This document shows, piece by piece, positions 5,234 to 5,598 of a stretch of 5,598 nucleotides of DNA. The first letter of the stretch is position 1. Each line of letters starts with the position of its first letter. The notes beneath the pieces were generated by a model. The model was not told the origin of the DNA, ran no database searches, and saw only the letters and a list, made by a program, of their open reading frames with translations. Source of the stretch: DATBWZ01 sp036514535 (GTDB lineage: Bacteria > JAMCPX01 > DATBWZ01); contig DATBWZ010000084.1 in the NCBI GenBank assembly GCA_036514535.1, forward strand, positions 1 to 5,598, written 5' to 3'. Both the position numbers and the translations under genes were made by a program.

Positions 5234-5598
5234 ATGGGATTTTCCTGCGGACTTGTTGGCTTGCCGAACGCAGGCAAGACAACAATTTTTAATGCACTTA
5301 CAGATGCCTCTGCAGAGGTAGCGAATTATCCTTTTACAACCATTGAGCCTAACATAAGCGTAGTTCCGGTCCCGGATGAGCGTCTTCAAAGGCTTTCAGC
5401 TATATTCTTACAGCAGAACGTAATTCCTGCGGCGATAAAGTTTGTTGACATAGCCGGACTTGTCAAGGGTGCAAGCAGGGGTGAGGGACTTGGAAACCAG
5501 TTTCTTTCGCATATAAGGGATGTTGACGCTATTGGATTTATCATTCGCTGTTTTGAGGAACGGGATGTTTCTCATATCTTCGGGAATATTGATCCGAC
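5234..5598 (+). CDS. ychF: Ribosome-associated GTPase/ATPase YchF (Obg-like), N-terminal part (3' end outside window)
   Basis: The first 121 codons of a TRAFAC-class P-loop NTPase usually about 360 residues long. The start reads MGFSCGLVGLPNAGKTT, with the G1/Walker A loop at residues 9-17 (Ala-Gly-Lys-Thr in place of the commoner Val-Gly-Lys-Ser). ANYPFTTIEPN at 30-40 and DIAGLVKGASRGEGLGNQF at 72-90 (G3, with Leu76 after DxAG as in hydrophobic-substituted GTPases) are diagnostic for YchF, as is IRCFE near 104-108. The G4 and TGS parts lie beyond the window. YchF/OLA1 prefers ATP in studied members, binds ribosomes and affects stress responses. ATG 5234 has AGGA (5223-5226) 7 bases upstream; the ATG at 5229 is in another frame. 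It is probably cotranscribed with the response regulator. Confidence 0.96.
   Translation, partial: MGFSCGLVGLPNAGKTTIFNALTDASAEVANYPFTTIEPNISVVPVPDERLQRLSAIFLQQNVIPAAIKFVDIAGLVKGASRGEGLGNQFLSHIRDVDAIGFIIRCFEERDVSHIFGNIDP

Overview
The window is a compact stretch of bacterial chromosome in which every gene lies on the + strand. Base composition is moderately AT-rich (judged by eye). It holds four complete biosynthetic, RNA-modification or envelope genes, one complete signalling gene, and two genes cut by the window edges. The gene order nnrD-tsaE-lysC-cimA, the ComEA-type protein with a 'LGIPL' sequence before its helix-hairpin-helix, and the TIGR02266-like PilZ domain all recall Nitrospirota or Desulfobacterota (former Deltaproteobacteria, Geobacter-like). 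This lineage call is an inference from gene content, not a measured placement.

Region 1 (1-4348) looks like one operon. It contains the 3' end of nnrD (NAD(P)HX dehydratase), tsaE (ATPase of tRNA t6A synthesis), lysC (aspartokinase with two ACT domains), cimA (citramalate synthase) and a membrane-anchored ComEA-like helix-hairpin-helix protein. Gaps are 26, 0, 0 and 23 bases. tsaE/lysC and lysC/cimA are joined stop-to-start with no intervening base. lysC feeds aspartate to Lys/Met/Thr, and cimA opens the threonine-independent route to isoleucine from pyruvate and acetyl-CoA, so the pair sets the entry points for the aspartate-family and isoleucine pathways. The main find is inside lysC: a strong Shine-Dalgarno (1703-1710) precedes an in-frame ATG at codon 246, placed to make a separate 163-residue regulatory (beta) subunit, as known for Bacillus subtilis aspartokinase II.

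Region 2 (4349-4528) is a 180-base non-coding gap. It has an interrupted inverted repeat (4408-4446) and then a near-consensus sigma-70-type promoter (TTGACA, 17-base spacer, extended TGC-TAAAAT). No canonical U-tailed terminator is visible.

Region 3 (4529-5598) starts a second transcription unit. A response regulator has a receiver domain fused to a c-di-GMP-binding PilZ domain, and 9 bases after it begins the GTPase/ATPase gene ychF, which runs off the right edge.

I see no mobile element, CRISPR array, tRNA or rRNA, and no clear sign of a wholly undescribed system. The points worth checking are the internal lysC start, the promoter with its upstream dyad, an exact 20-base repeat shared by lysC and cimA, and the SD-less cimA start.
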